A stretch of 20,365 bases of DNA from a virus, in IMG/VR virus record IMGVR_UViG_3300049719_000098, positions 1 through 20,365 of that record; one strand, given 5' to 3'. The translations under genes and the position numbers were made by a program. The notes under the pieces were generated by a model. It was not told the origin of the DNA and did no database searches. It saw only the letters and a program-made list of their open reading frames with translations. Positions 13,876 to 20,365 of this stretch are shown here, in pieces (within the stretch, counting starts at the first letter, position 1; the number at the start of each line of letters is the position of its first letter).

Positions 13876-16800
13876 TTACACTATCTCGACGTCAATGTCA
13901 AGCTCTATACTTTGATTTAATCCATCTATCTCATCCTGTACATCAATTCCCTCAGTCAACACTCTTTTTTCAACAGTGCCACCGTCAAAGTTTGCCTCGC
14001 GGAAACGCTTGCTCTGTGCCATATCGCTCAGCGTCTTTCGCATGACGCTCGTTATCTTGACACGTTTTTGAGTGCTCTTGCTTTCAGTTGCTAGCTCCCT
14101 AAAGAAATCCTTGTCGTAAGGATCGTCAAGCAGGTCTCCCGTCTTTGCCATTCTGTCAACTTCAGGCATGTACGTTGTCGAAGCGCCGTGGTGACGCTGA
14201 CGTTGGTTGTTGTACAGCGCCTTCTGCAGGTGACCATTTGGCTTTATTGGCAACGAACCGTCGAGCTCGAGCATTGCCTTGTTCACGAAGTCATCGTCCT
14301 CGTCAACGTCAGACGAAGTCAAGAGCTGCGCGTCATCGTCATGCAGCGTCCCTGCGTTTTCTGGCTTCTCCTCTTTTTCTGCGCTCGCTTCGGGCTTTTC
14401 TTCCTTTTCAGGAGAGCCTTCTTTTTCACCACCTCCGCCAAACAAGTCTTCATCGCTCTCGCCATCACCCGACTTGTCTGCAACGACCTGTTCACCTGCG
14501 CCTGCGTTCTCAATCGCAGCGTCAACGAGCTTCTCATCGTACCTCTCCTCGTCGAGGGTCTCAATCTGCTCATTGTTGAGCATCAAGATTTCCCTACGAA
14601 TGAAGTTACGAGAAGCCATTCCTTCAGGTGCAGAACCTGCAATCTCAAACTTGGCGCGCCACAGCTCGAGTTTTTGCTGCTGCGCGACGGTTGAAGGATT
14701 TGACAACCGGAGCACAAAGTTCTGCAGGTCGTCGCCCTTGAAACCGTGCGCGAACAGGTGAATGACAGCAATCTTGTTGAGCTCTGCAATGATGACGCGC
14801 TGAATGGAAGCGATTGAACGAGAAAATCGCACGTCGAGTTGAGACAGGGAAGCTTTTGAGCCCAAAGCGTCGCCGTAGCCCAAGTACGCCGCAGGTATCT
14901 TCAGCGCCGCGAACAGCTTCTTCTGCAGGTACGCAACGTCCTCAACGTTGCCCTGGTTCTGCAGGCCTGCGAGCGTATCAATCTTGGTGCCGGACTCACC
15001 GCCGCGGGTTGCTATCACATAATCTTCATCGATCGAATTTTTTACAAAAATGCCATCATTTTGAACTTCAAACACACCATCTACACACTTTAATCCACAC
15101 ACCGCAAAATTGTGTCTGTCATCTTCACCGTTCAACCCAACGACTGTCATGCAATACACGTCCTCAGCATCAACGTGTACACGTTCAATTTTCGTAACTT
15201 TGTGATTTTTTAGTGGTTTGATACCGACTTCTTGAAGTACTTTTTTCTTAAAATCTCCAAAACCTTCATATCCCATTTGAACTAATTTGTTTACCCACAT
15301 GCCGCAACTCATCTTGCGTAGGCGATGGTATGTCTGCACTGAATTCAACATTGTCACGACTTCTTCGTTCGACATCATCTTTTCGTGCAAACCATCTCTT
15401 GACAATCGAGGATTAGCAATCAATTCTTGCTTACAAATTTCAATAAATTCATCAGGAATAACGCACTTCATCACTGACTGACGTTTTGCACGTGAAACAG
15501 GATCGCCCCAACTTTTTAACTGCGCCTGACGACGAATTTCATTGTGACTTGCATGTAATGATGTGCCATTGTACATCTCACCCATCTTTTCAGCTTTTCG
15601 ATAAAGTTTATTTGCTGCAATGATGACGTTTTTATGCTCGTCTGTCTTGTTCATCTCTGCAAACTTTGCAGCCTTTATCACAAGTTGTTCAGGAGAATTT
15701 AAAGTAAACTGAATTTGTTCAGTGTGATAGTGTTTGTGTTCACTATACGTCATCCATTGCAAATTTTCAGGAGCATTATTTCGTTTTCTAAAATTCACAT
15801 GATGTACTACACACTGCTTAGCATGTTGCTTTTCAACAACGCTCTCTGCAACAATTCTGTGCGTGTACTTGTACTTGTCTGTTGACGGGTCATACGTTTT
15901 TTCATACCCGTCGATGTAATCTTTTTCAACCTTTGAGCTCAACTTTCTGTACAGTGGCATCAAGCTTTGACCGCGCTTGAGCTCGTCTGCACGCTTGCTC
16001 GTCCCGTCTCTCATCACGAACGGGTGTTCAGGCGCTGTCATGACGTAGCTGTCATTGTCAAGCCACACCTTTATCAATTCTTTCGCAGCATAGTTCTTAC
16101 CACACCAAATGACTTTTCCAGGAACCAACTTATTCGTCTTGTCCTGTACGCTGTACACCCACTTCATGTTATCAGGATCATTCGAGAGTTCACTTGACAA
16201 CTGTTCAATTGTTATTACTCTTCCATCGAGCAATGGTATCGGTGTGTCTTTGTGCACGGGAAGTGGGGAGTAGCGTAGGTCAACCCTACCCGTCTCCTTG
16301 TCGACGACGCTCGACGTCCGAAGCTTCTGCTTCTGCTGTTCCATGTACGCCTCGACCTCGTCAGGAGGCAGGTTTGCAACGTCGACGTAGAACACGCGAC
16401 GTTCAGGAGCACGTGATACTCTGTACACCAGCATGGCGTCCTCGAGAAGCATTAGCTGCCGCCAGATTTTACGTGCGGACTCTATCCAGGAACACCCGTA
16501 GGGTATGAATTGATCCTGTCCCAACAATCTAAAGTGCGCAATTTCCCAATTCTCAAGCGTCCTGTTTCCCATCGAAACCCAACGAAAGCGGGTTGCAAAG
16601 GGATCATTGCGGTCATAGTTTTCTTCGCGTTCGATTTCATTCACGGGTACAGGAAATGAACCAACGACACCGTAATTAGGATGCACGTCTATGTACTGGA
16701 ACGAGTCGCCGTACTTAATTGTATTTCTCACCAAGGAGCGCAAACTAAATTCCATATTTAAGGTGTCGTAAAATAGCTCTTCGATAGTTTCTTTGATCTT

Positions 16801-17139
16801 TGGATTGTCACTGTAAACATGAAGAGCGCGCCCCTTATCGTCGACGCTGCACGTTTCGTCCGCTACGATATCCAAAGTTGACGATATCTCCGCGGTCTGC
16901 TCCATCTCCTGAAAATCTTGCATGCGCATCAACCGCTCAGACAAGTTATAAGCATTACTCGTGATTGTTGCGTACGTTGGTGACAACGATTTCTGAAATA
17001 ACAAAACGCCACTTGACTTTACTTTGTCAGGTGTTGCCATCGCAGTATCAAAACTGCGTATCTTTCGCTTAACAACACTTCCACTTTTGAAGAGTGTTGA
17101 CAACTGTTGAAACAGATTTCTATCTTTGCTGTTTGACAT
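13876..17139 (-). CDS. 20: Portal protein, T4 gp20-like, containing an intein
   Basis: This gene encodes the twelvefold portal through which DNA enters the head. The extein parts show gp20-like features: RLMRMQDFQEMEQTAEISST near the N-terminus, IVADETCSVDDKGRALHVYS, WEIAHFRL, IESARKIWRQLMLLEDAMLV, YRVSRAPERRVFYVDVANLP and, after the intein, SIDEDYVIATRGGESGTKID and VAYLQKKLFAALKIPAAYLG. The ATG at 17139 was chosen because it overlaps the upstream stop (TAATG). An in-frame start at 17175 would add 12 residues. The precursor is 1087 aa. Removing the 408-aa intein (residues 294-701) leaves 679 aa, longer than T4 gp20 (524 aa) mainly through a C-terminal tail with acidic Glu/Lys/Pro repeats (EKEEKPE twice, near nt 14355-14412) and a charged end. 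A functional portal requires splicing or an intact copy elsewhere. GC is high in the exteins (35 of 60 in line 14881). Confidence 0.92.
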   Translation of the reverse strand: MSNSKDRNLFQQLSTLFKSGSVVKRKIRSFDTAMATPDKVKSSGVLLFQKSLSPTYATITSNAYNLSERLMRMQDFQEMEQTAEISSTLDIVADETCSVDDKGRALHVYSDNPKIKETIEELFYDTLNMEFSLRSLVRNTIKYGDSFQYIDVHPNYGVVGSFPVPVNEIEREENYDRNDPFATRFRWVSMGNRTLENWEIAHFRLLGQDQFIPYGCSWIESARKIWRQLMLLEDAMLVYRVSRAPERRVFYVDVANLPPDEVEAYMEQQKQKLRTSSVVDKETGRVDLRYSPLPVHKDTPIPLLDGRVITIEQLSSELSNDPDNMKWVYSVQDKTNKLVPGKVIWCGKNYAAKELIKVWLDNDSYVMTAPEHPFVMRDGTSKRADELKRGQSLMPLYRKLSSKVEKDYIDGYEKTYDPSTDKYKYTHRIVAESVVEKQHAKQCVVHHVNFRKRNNAPENLQWMTYSEHKHYHTEQIQFTLNSPEQLVIKAAKFAEMNKTDEHKNVIIAANKLYRKAEKMGEMYNGTSLHASHNEIRRQAQLKSWGDPVSRAKRQSVMKCVIPDEFIEICKQELIANPRLSRDGLHEKMMSNEEVVTMLNSVQTYHRLRKMSCGMWVNKLVQMGYEGFGDFKKKVLQEVGIKPLKNHKVTKIERVHVDAEDVYCMTVVGLNGEDDRHNFAVCGLKCVDGVFEVQNDGIFVKNSIDEDYVIATRGGESGTKIDTLAGLQNQGNVEDVAYLQKKLFAALKIPAAYLGYGDALGSKASLSQLDVRFSRSIASIQRVIIAELNKIAVIHLFAHGFKGDDLQNFVLRLSNPSTVAQQQKLELWRAKFEIAGSAPEGMASRNFIRREILMLNNEQIETLDEERYDEKLVDAAIENAGAGEQVVADKSGDGESDEDLFGGGGEKEGSPEKEEKPEASAEKEEKPENAGTLHDDDAQLLTSSDVDEDDDFVNKAMLELDGSLPIKPNGHLQKALYNNQRQRHHGASTTYMPEVDRMAKTGDLLDDPYDKDFFRELATESKSTQKRVKITSVMRKTLSDMAQSKRFREANFDGGTVEKRVLTEGIDVQDEIDGLNQSIELDIDVEIV
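15037..16260 (-). mobile_element. Intein in portal protein, with HNH homing endonuclease domain and Pro at position 1
   Basis: This is a 408-aa in-frame insertion in the portal, residues 294-701 counted from Met 17139. Hint-domain blocks are visible: block A PVHKDTPIPLLDGRVITI, block B TAPEHPF (T368, H372), block F DVYCMTV (Cys663) followed by HNFAV, and block G NDGIFVKN ending in Asn701, with Ser702 as the +1 residue. Between blocks B and F lies an HNH-type nuclease: CVVHHVNFRKRNNAPENLQW and HKHYH (His446, His447, Asn449, Asn459). Joining RYSPL to SIDEDYVI restores a continuous portal sequence, which fixes the N-terminal residue as Pro, not Cys or Ser. The penultimate residue is Lys, not His. 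The element is AT-rich (22 of 60 G+C in line 15601) compared with its host gene. Intein identity is sure; the N-terminal boundary is fairly sure; splicing activity is inferred. Confidence 0.9.
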
Positions 17140-17894
17140 TATATTTTCAACTTCTTTAACATTTGTAAGTTCCACAATTCAGAATTCGTGTAAGCGTCAT
17201 GAAACCAATTCCATTTTAGCGTCTGCGTTTCACGTAGCCACGATCCCTTAATCTCAACATATTTATCTTTGTGAATGCCGTCGAGAATGTGTAAGTCGAT
17301 AAAATCCGTTCGTCCTCGAATGTTTTCAGGAGCGTCGAGTGGAATTTTTATTGGAACTTGCCACTCATAATCTATTTTATTTTCATTCAACCAACGTGCA
17401 ACTGAACACTCATACGACGCAGTACAAACAATTTCTTCACCCGTTTTCCAGTGTTTATAAGTAGTCGTGTTATGACGCGATTTAGTCGTTCTATTACGAA
17501 TTTCAGCGCTTTTTTGAGGATTATCGACGCCATAATTTTCAATCATGGTTTGTTTTGCTTTTTCTCTATGTATTGTCGATCCCAATACATTTTCACAGCC
17601 ATAACGTATCAAGTTCGTTGCTGCAATCTTTTTTCGAATTTCTTTTCCACCTAATGGAAATTTGCTCCCGTAACGGGCAACATTCGTTTTCTTTATTTTC
17701 TCATTTGCTCGTAATTGATGTTGACAACCTTTTAGAACGTTCGAAACCCACGCTTCATATTCACCATAATCTTTGTCAATAAACGTTGCTTTTCTTGCCG
17801 TACCAAAATATGAAGTTCTTACAATACTCACAATGTCACCATGCACAATTTTTAGTCGTCGTTCGACTTCTTCAATTGCGATTGGCCTTTTCAT
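17139..17894 (-). CDS. Free-standing EDxHD (PD-(D/E)XK) homing endonuclease upstream of portal
   Basis: This 251-aa protein is a mobile DNA endonuclease. The middle contains repeated YG modules of the DNA-binding type found in phage nucleases: VARYGSKFPLGGKEIRKKI, LIRYGCENVLGSTIHREKA and NYGVDNPQKSAEIRNRTTKS. The C-terminal nuclease domain has E162 in ASYECSVARWLNE, D197/D200 in RTDFIDLHI, E214-x-K216 in YVEIKGSWL and H232-D233 in WFHDAYTNSELW, a good match to the EDxHD layout of Vsr-like homing nucleases. The stop codon overlaps the portal start (TAATG), so the gene sits directly between whatever drove the portal gene and the portal itself. ATG 17894 has no clear ribosome-binding site. It lies 86 bp after the 137-aa gene, beyond a small hairpin. 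Together with the intein it gives the portal locus two unrelated homing nucleases. Target specificity is unknown. Confidence 0.77.
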   Translation of the reverse strand: MKRPIAIEEVERRLKIVHGDIVSIVRTSYFGTARKATFIDKDYGEYEAWVSNVLKGCQHQLRANEKIKKTNVARYGSKFPLGGKEIRKKIAATNLIRYGCENVLGSTIHREKAKQTMIENYGVDNPQKSAEIRNRTTKSRHNTTTYKHWKTGEEIVCTASYECSVARWLNENKIDYEWQVPIKIPLDAPENIRGRTDFIDLHILDGIHKDKYVEIKGSWLRETQTLKWNWFHDAYTNSELWNLQMLKKLKI

Positions 17895-17940
17895 TAGTAT
17901 TAACTAATTCACCACGTCGTTGTTGTCACCTTAAACGTCA

Positions 17941-17961
17941 AACGGGCTTTCACAACCCGTT
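17941..17961 (-). terminator. Hairpin before the endonuclease gene, possible terminator
   Basis: AACGGG (17941-17946) and CCCGTT (17956-17961) form a 6-bp stem with a 9-nt loop just after the stop of the 137-aa gene at 17980. On the minus strand only TGACGTTTAAGG follows, a poor T tract, so it may be a weak terminator or an mRNA-stabilising hairpin. Confidence 0.35.
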
Positions 17962-17979
17962 AAACTTCGTCGTCTTCAC

Positions 17980-18393
17980 TCACTCGTCCAACATCTTTAC
18001 GCCTGCACCCGGATTTTTGGGCGCGGCAAACGCCAGGTCAGCCCACGTGGACGCTGCCTCTCCGAACACTGCTTCAGGAGTTCCATTGAACTGCTCGACG
18101 TTGTTCAACGAAGGCTTGCCTTCGCTTCCCTCACTCAGCATGTTCGGCAACGTTGTCTTTGCGGTGTCAGCGAATATCTCTGCCATCAAAGCATTTCCTT
18201 CAGACACTTCCTTGATCGCATTCAGTAATGCTGGACTTTGTCGCGGGCGTTTAGGAATGGGTGCAACCTTTTTTGTCTCCGCAACTTGTGACGTAGGGCG
18301 CCTTGAACCAATCGTACCGACGCCCTCCTGAAGAATTTCAATCAGACACTCTTTTACGATGTTTTTTAGAGCTTCACGGGAGATTATTGCCAT
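17980..18393 (-). CDS. Small hypothetical protein with head-type N-terminal helix
   Basis: This 137-aa protein has no recognised family. It begins MAIISREALKNIVKECLIEI followed by LQEGVGTIGSRRPT. That short helix ends in an L-x-E site and resembles the starts of the 160-aa gene at 18906 and the 86-aa gene at 6036. The remainder has a basic Pro-rich stretch (KKVAPIPKRPRQSP), a helix (ALLNAIKEVSEGNALMAEIF) and FADTAKTTLPNML, and ends NPGAGVKMLDE. There is no clear ribosome-binding site before ATG 18393. It is 30 bp after the 160-aa gene. A packaged or core head protein cut by the protease is possible; this is inference from the N-terminal motif. Confidence 0.68.
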   Translation of the reverse strand: MAIISREALKNIVKECLIEILQEGVGTIGSRRPTSQVAETKKVAPIPKRPRQSPALLNAIKEVSEGNALMAEIFADTAKTTLPNMLSEGSEGKPSLNNVEQFNGTPEAVFGEAASTWADLAFAAPKNPGAGVKMLDE

Positions 18394-18423
18394 ATTATGA
18401 ATTTAACCACGTTGTGTAAAGTG

Positions 18424-18906
18424 TCACGCTTTTCTTGACCACTTTTTGCCGTTCCAACAAAATTCTCCGCCTAGGTCATGTGTTGCGCACAGACCGCCAT
18501 TTTCATCGTAGTAAAACGTCAGCGCGTGGTCGTTCTTATATGAACTCGGGAGCGCCTTATACGCGGCGGGCTCGACCTCTTCGAGCTTGTCAGGATCGTT
18601 GCCAATTTCTTTGCCTTCCTTCACCTTGCGCAGGCTCACCATCTTCACAGGCTTTACCAAATAGCTCGCAGGATTGCTCACCATGTCTTCAAGAGACTTC
18701 TTGAGTTCACTTGTGTGAATTACGGTGGCTTCTACCGACTTTGGCGGCAGGTCCTTCTCGAAGTTCGTGATTGCATCGAGAAGCTTTGACGCAGAGTTGA
18801 CGACCGTTCGAATTCCGGTGCTGTCGATTTCTTCGTTCAATTTGTTATACTCTTCCTTGATGAGCTGTTGCAGACGATCACGCGTAATTGAGCTTTTACT
18901 TTCCAT
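18424..18906 (-). CDS. Hypothetical protein with head-type N-terminal helix
   Basis: This 160-aa protein has no recognised family. It begins MESKSSITRDRLQQLIKEEY then NKLNEEIDST, a charged helix with I-K-E and L-N-E sites like those of the other small genes noted here. The middle is helical (SASKLLDAITNFEKDLPPKS), and the C-terminus has an aromatic, beta-like end (LTFYYDENGGLCATHDLGGE, FCWNGKKWSRKA). It starts at ATG 18906, only 43 bp from the end of the TnpB gene, with no good ribosome-binding sequence, so its natural leader may have been replaced by the inserted element. Function unknown. Confidence 0.68.
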   Translation of the reverse strand: MESKSSITRDRLQQLIKEEYNKLNEEIDSTGIRTVVNSASKLLDAITNFEKDLPPKSVEATVIHTSELKKSLEDMVSNPASYLVKPVKMVSLRKVKEGKEIGNDPDKLEEVEPAAYKALPSSYKNDHALTFYYDENGGLCATHDLGGEFCWNGKKWSRKA

Positions 18907-18949
18907 AGTCTATACATATTACGTACTTTCTGCTTCATAGACAACATTG

Positions 18950-20187
18950 CTAAACTCGTTTTCTTGAGCTCCCGCAAGAGGTTTCTCCACAGACTTTTTT
19001 TGGATCGACCTTTTTGAAGGTTTTTCCTCGATCCCGGCGACTCACCGGTACGGTGCAACCGTTACGAACGGTCACGTTTTTTAAAATTTCCAATTGTCTA
19101 AGCAAGTTCTTTGCTGCATTATTGTCTCTATCGTGGCATATTCCGCACGCTTCACAAATCCATTCTCGATCATTTAACTTCAACTTTTCGTTTTTGTATC
19201 CGCAATTCGAACACAACTTTGACGAAGCGAACCATTGATTTGCAACGAATAAGTTTGTTCCATGCCATGAACACTTGTACGAAAGTTGACGTCTAAATTC
19301 TCCAAACGCAGCATCAAGAACTTGTTTTTGAAACTTCATCGATTTTACATCTAAATCTTCGATCACAATTGCTGACTTGGTTTTCGAAAGCACACTTGTG
19401 ATTTGATGAATGAAGTTTGATCTCACATTTGAAATGTCAAAGTGAATTTTTGTACCCGTTTCTTTGCTTTTTGTCTGTTCTTTGATCCCTTCTTTTTCTT
19501 TGACAACTTTCGTTGTGCTCTTTTTAATTTTTTCTCAAATTTCTTGAATACTTTGATTGGTTCAAATTTTGTTCCGTCTGAAAGTGTTGCGAAAGTTTTA
19601 ATGCCCAAGTCGACGCCAACTGAGGTCTCAGCGAAAATTTCTTTTTGTTCGACTTCTTCAATTTCTCTTGATGTATTAATTGATATAAACCATCTTCCAC
19701 AATGTTCTGACACCGTCACCGAAAGAATTCGTCCTTCAATACGTTTGTCAATATTTTTTTCTTTTGTCTTTACATGCCCAATTCGAGGAATTTTAATATA
19801 ACGAGATTGAATTTTAACTCCTAAATTTGTTATACGAAAACTATCTCTTTGACCTTTTTTCTTGAATTTCGGAAATCCGACACCTTCTTTTCTTTGTCTC
19901 CAAAAATTCATGAAAGCTTTATCAAGATCAAGCAATGCCTGCGTAATAACCGTCGATGGCACCTCATAAAGCCAAGCGAGATTAGTTTTCTTTAGAAGAT
20001 TAATTTCTCTGTTATCTTCAACGTAGTTTGAAAACTTGTCTTTTCCTTCATTTTCTTCAAACAGTTTAATTCTTTTTACGAGTGCCCAGTTCCAGATAAA
20101 TCGACGAGCTCCCACGTGCTTCCTCAATAACGTCACTGTTACATTGTTAGGATCGAGTTCAAATTTATAAGATTGAATTCGTTGCAC
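18950..20187 (-). pseudogene. tnpB: TnpB (IS200/IS605 family) split by a one-base frameshift
   Basis: Two overlapping reading frames (20187-19423, 254 aa, and 19426-18950, 158 aa) together make one TnpB, the RNA-guided nuclease of IS200/IS605 elements. The first frame has the typical start (GTG, MQRIQSYKFELDP), FIWNWAL, GFPKFKKKG and RuvC-I VGVDLGIKTFATLSDG (D193). It then drifts into FTLTFQM and stops. The second frame, read upstream of its GTG, gives KIHFDISNVRSNFIHQ, the expected continuation, followed by RuvC-II IVIEDLDVKSM, CSNCG and CEACG zinc knuckles and RuvC-III CHDRDNNAAKNL. Adding one A to the A5 run at 19447-19451 restores 412 codons with all three catalytic acids. The gene is thus a recent frameshift or carries a sequencing error. 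No TnpA lies in the window, so it may be a TnpB-only element. It sits 43 bp before the 160-aa gene. Confidence 0.85.
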
Positions 20188-20196
20188 GTATTTTAA

Positions 20197-20268
20197 TCAT
20201 AATTTATGTTCGAGATCTTGACAAGAATAGTCATCCCCTCGTGGGATGACATGAATTGTGTTGAACAT
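20197..20268 (-). CDS. Possible 23-aa small ORF upstream of tnpB
   Basis: The minus strand has AGGAG 7 nt before an ATG at 20268, then 23 codons (MFNTIHVIPRGDDYSC then QDLEHKL) and TGA, ending 9 bp before the tnpB start in the same frame. The ribosome-binding site is among the best in the window. It may be a leader peptide or the broken start of a gene that the TnpB element interrupted. No homologue is recognised, and the hairpin at 20230-20250 lies inside it. Confidence 0.35.
   Translation of the reverse strand: MFNTIHVIPRGDDYSCQDLEHKL
20230..20250. repeat. Perfect 8-bp inverted repeat upstream of tnpB
   Basis: GTCATCCC (20230-20237) and GGGATGAC (20243-20250) flank a 5-nt loop. Subterminal hairpins of this size mark the ends of IS200/IS605 elements, so this could belong to the left end of the TnpB element. 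It also lies inside the 23-aa ORF and could control its translation. The element boundary itself cannot be placed. Confidence 0.45.
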
Positions 20269-20337
20269 TTGTTCACTCCTGTTTTAAATTAAGTTCAAGT
20301 GAAGCGAACTATCAAATTCAAGCTCAAACTCTCAGAG

Positions 20338-20358
20338 AAAGACAGAAGTTCTATCTTT
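20338..20358 (-). repeat. 10-bp inverted repeat near the window edge
   Basis: As minus-strand RNA, AAAGAUAGAA and UUCUGUCUUU would pair over 10 bp (one G-U) with a very tight turn. It could be the terminator of a gene outside the window or part of the TnpB element end. The 178 bases from 20188 to 20365 hold only this, the 20230 hairpin and the small ORF. Confidence 0.3.
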
Positions 20359-20365
20359 GAGACAA

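Noticed and set aside
14145-14761. Plus-strand open frames opposite the portal C-terminus
   Set aside because: Ser/Arg-rich low-complexity translations mirror the acidic portal tail; there are no recognisable motifs.
19423-19451. Programmed frameshifting to make full-length TnpB
   Set aside because: There is no slippery heptamer followed by a clear pseudoknot, and the same kind of break occurs in the GIY-YIG gene, favouring a simple deletion or sequencing error.
1-20365. T4-type late promoters (TATAAATA) before the minus-strand genes
   Set aside because: Looking through the main intergenic gaps I found no exact copy; only one-mismatch AT-rich matches such as TTTAAATA near 5128, which are expected by chance.
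1-20365. CRISPR arrays, group I/II introns or an integrase/att site
   Set aside because: I saw no regular spaced repeats, no intron core in the gaps and no recombinase. The portal interruption is in frame and is an intein, not an intron.

Overview
The window looks like part of the late (virion) region of a tailed double-stranded DNA phage of the T4 superfamily (myovirus). The evidence is a syntenic set of head genes on the minus strand: a gp20-like portal, a small ORF, a conserved 276-aa head-region gene, a gp21-like prohead protease, a large acidic gp22-like scaffold and a gp23-like major capsid protein. No host gene is visible. The family resemblances (LamG and pectate-lyase adhesins, capsid-proximal ORFs with a short N-terminal helix) are ones I associate with aquatic phages, but host and habitat are inference. 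All genes are on the minus strand, read from high to low coordinates, except one broken GIY-YIG endonuclease on the plus strand.

Layout in transcription order. 20365-18950: a TnpB (IS200/IS605-type) gene split by a one-base shift, with a small upstream ORF and hairpin. 18906-17980: two small hypothetical genes. 17894-17139: a free-standing PD-(D/E)XK/EDxHD homing endonuclease whose stop codon overlaps the portal start. 17139-13876: portal gene carrying a 408-aa intein with an HNH domain. 13851-13684: a 55-aa ORF. 13674-13602: tRNA-Phe(GAA). 13533-12102: 276-aa gene overlapping the prohead protease. 12069-5188: a roughly 7-kb cassette of adhesin and virion-surface genes (LamG-like proteins, a pectate-lyase tailspike, small beta-rich proteins), holding the broken plus-strand GIY-YIG gene. 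5081-1337: scaffold and major capsid protein. 1212-250: a second EDxHD endonuclease. 211-1: the C-terminal zinc-ribbon part of a second, different TnpB, running off the window edge.

The head genes would make the portal vertex, internal core and shell, with the protease maturing proteins at (L/I)xE sites. The adhesin cassette probably supplies receptor-binding or capsule-degrading parts. The most notable features are the density of selfish elements (two EDxHD nucleases, an HNH intein, a GIY-YIG gene and two TnpBs in 20 kb, next to the two most conserved genes) and the intein itself. The intein appears to start with proline, not Cys/Ser, and has Cys at the block F position used by class 3 inteins. 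By eye, the elements and much of the adhesin cassette are AT-rich (about 33-37% GC in lines I counted) against about 58-62% in portal and capsid lines.
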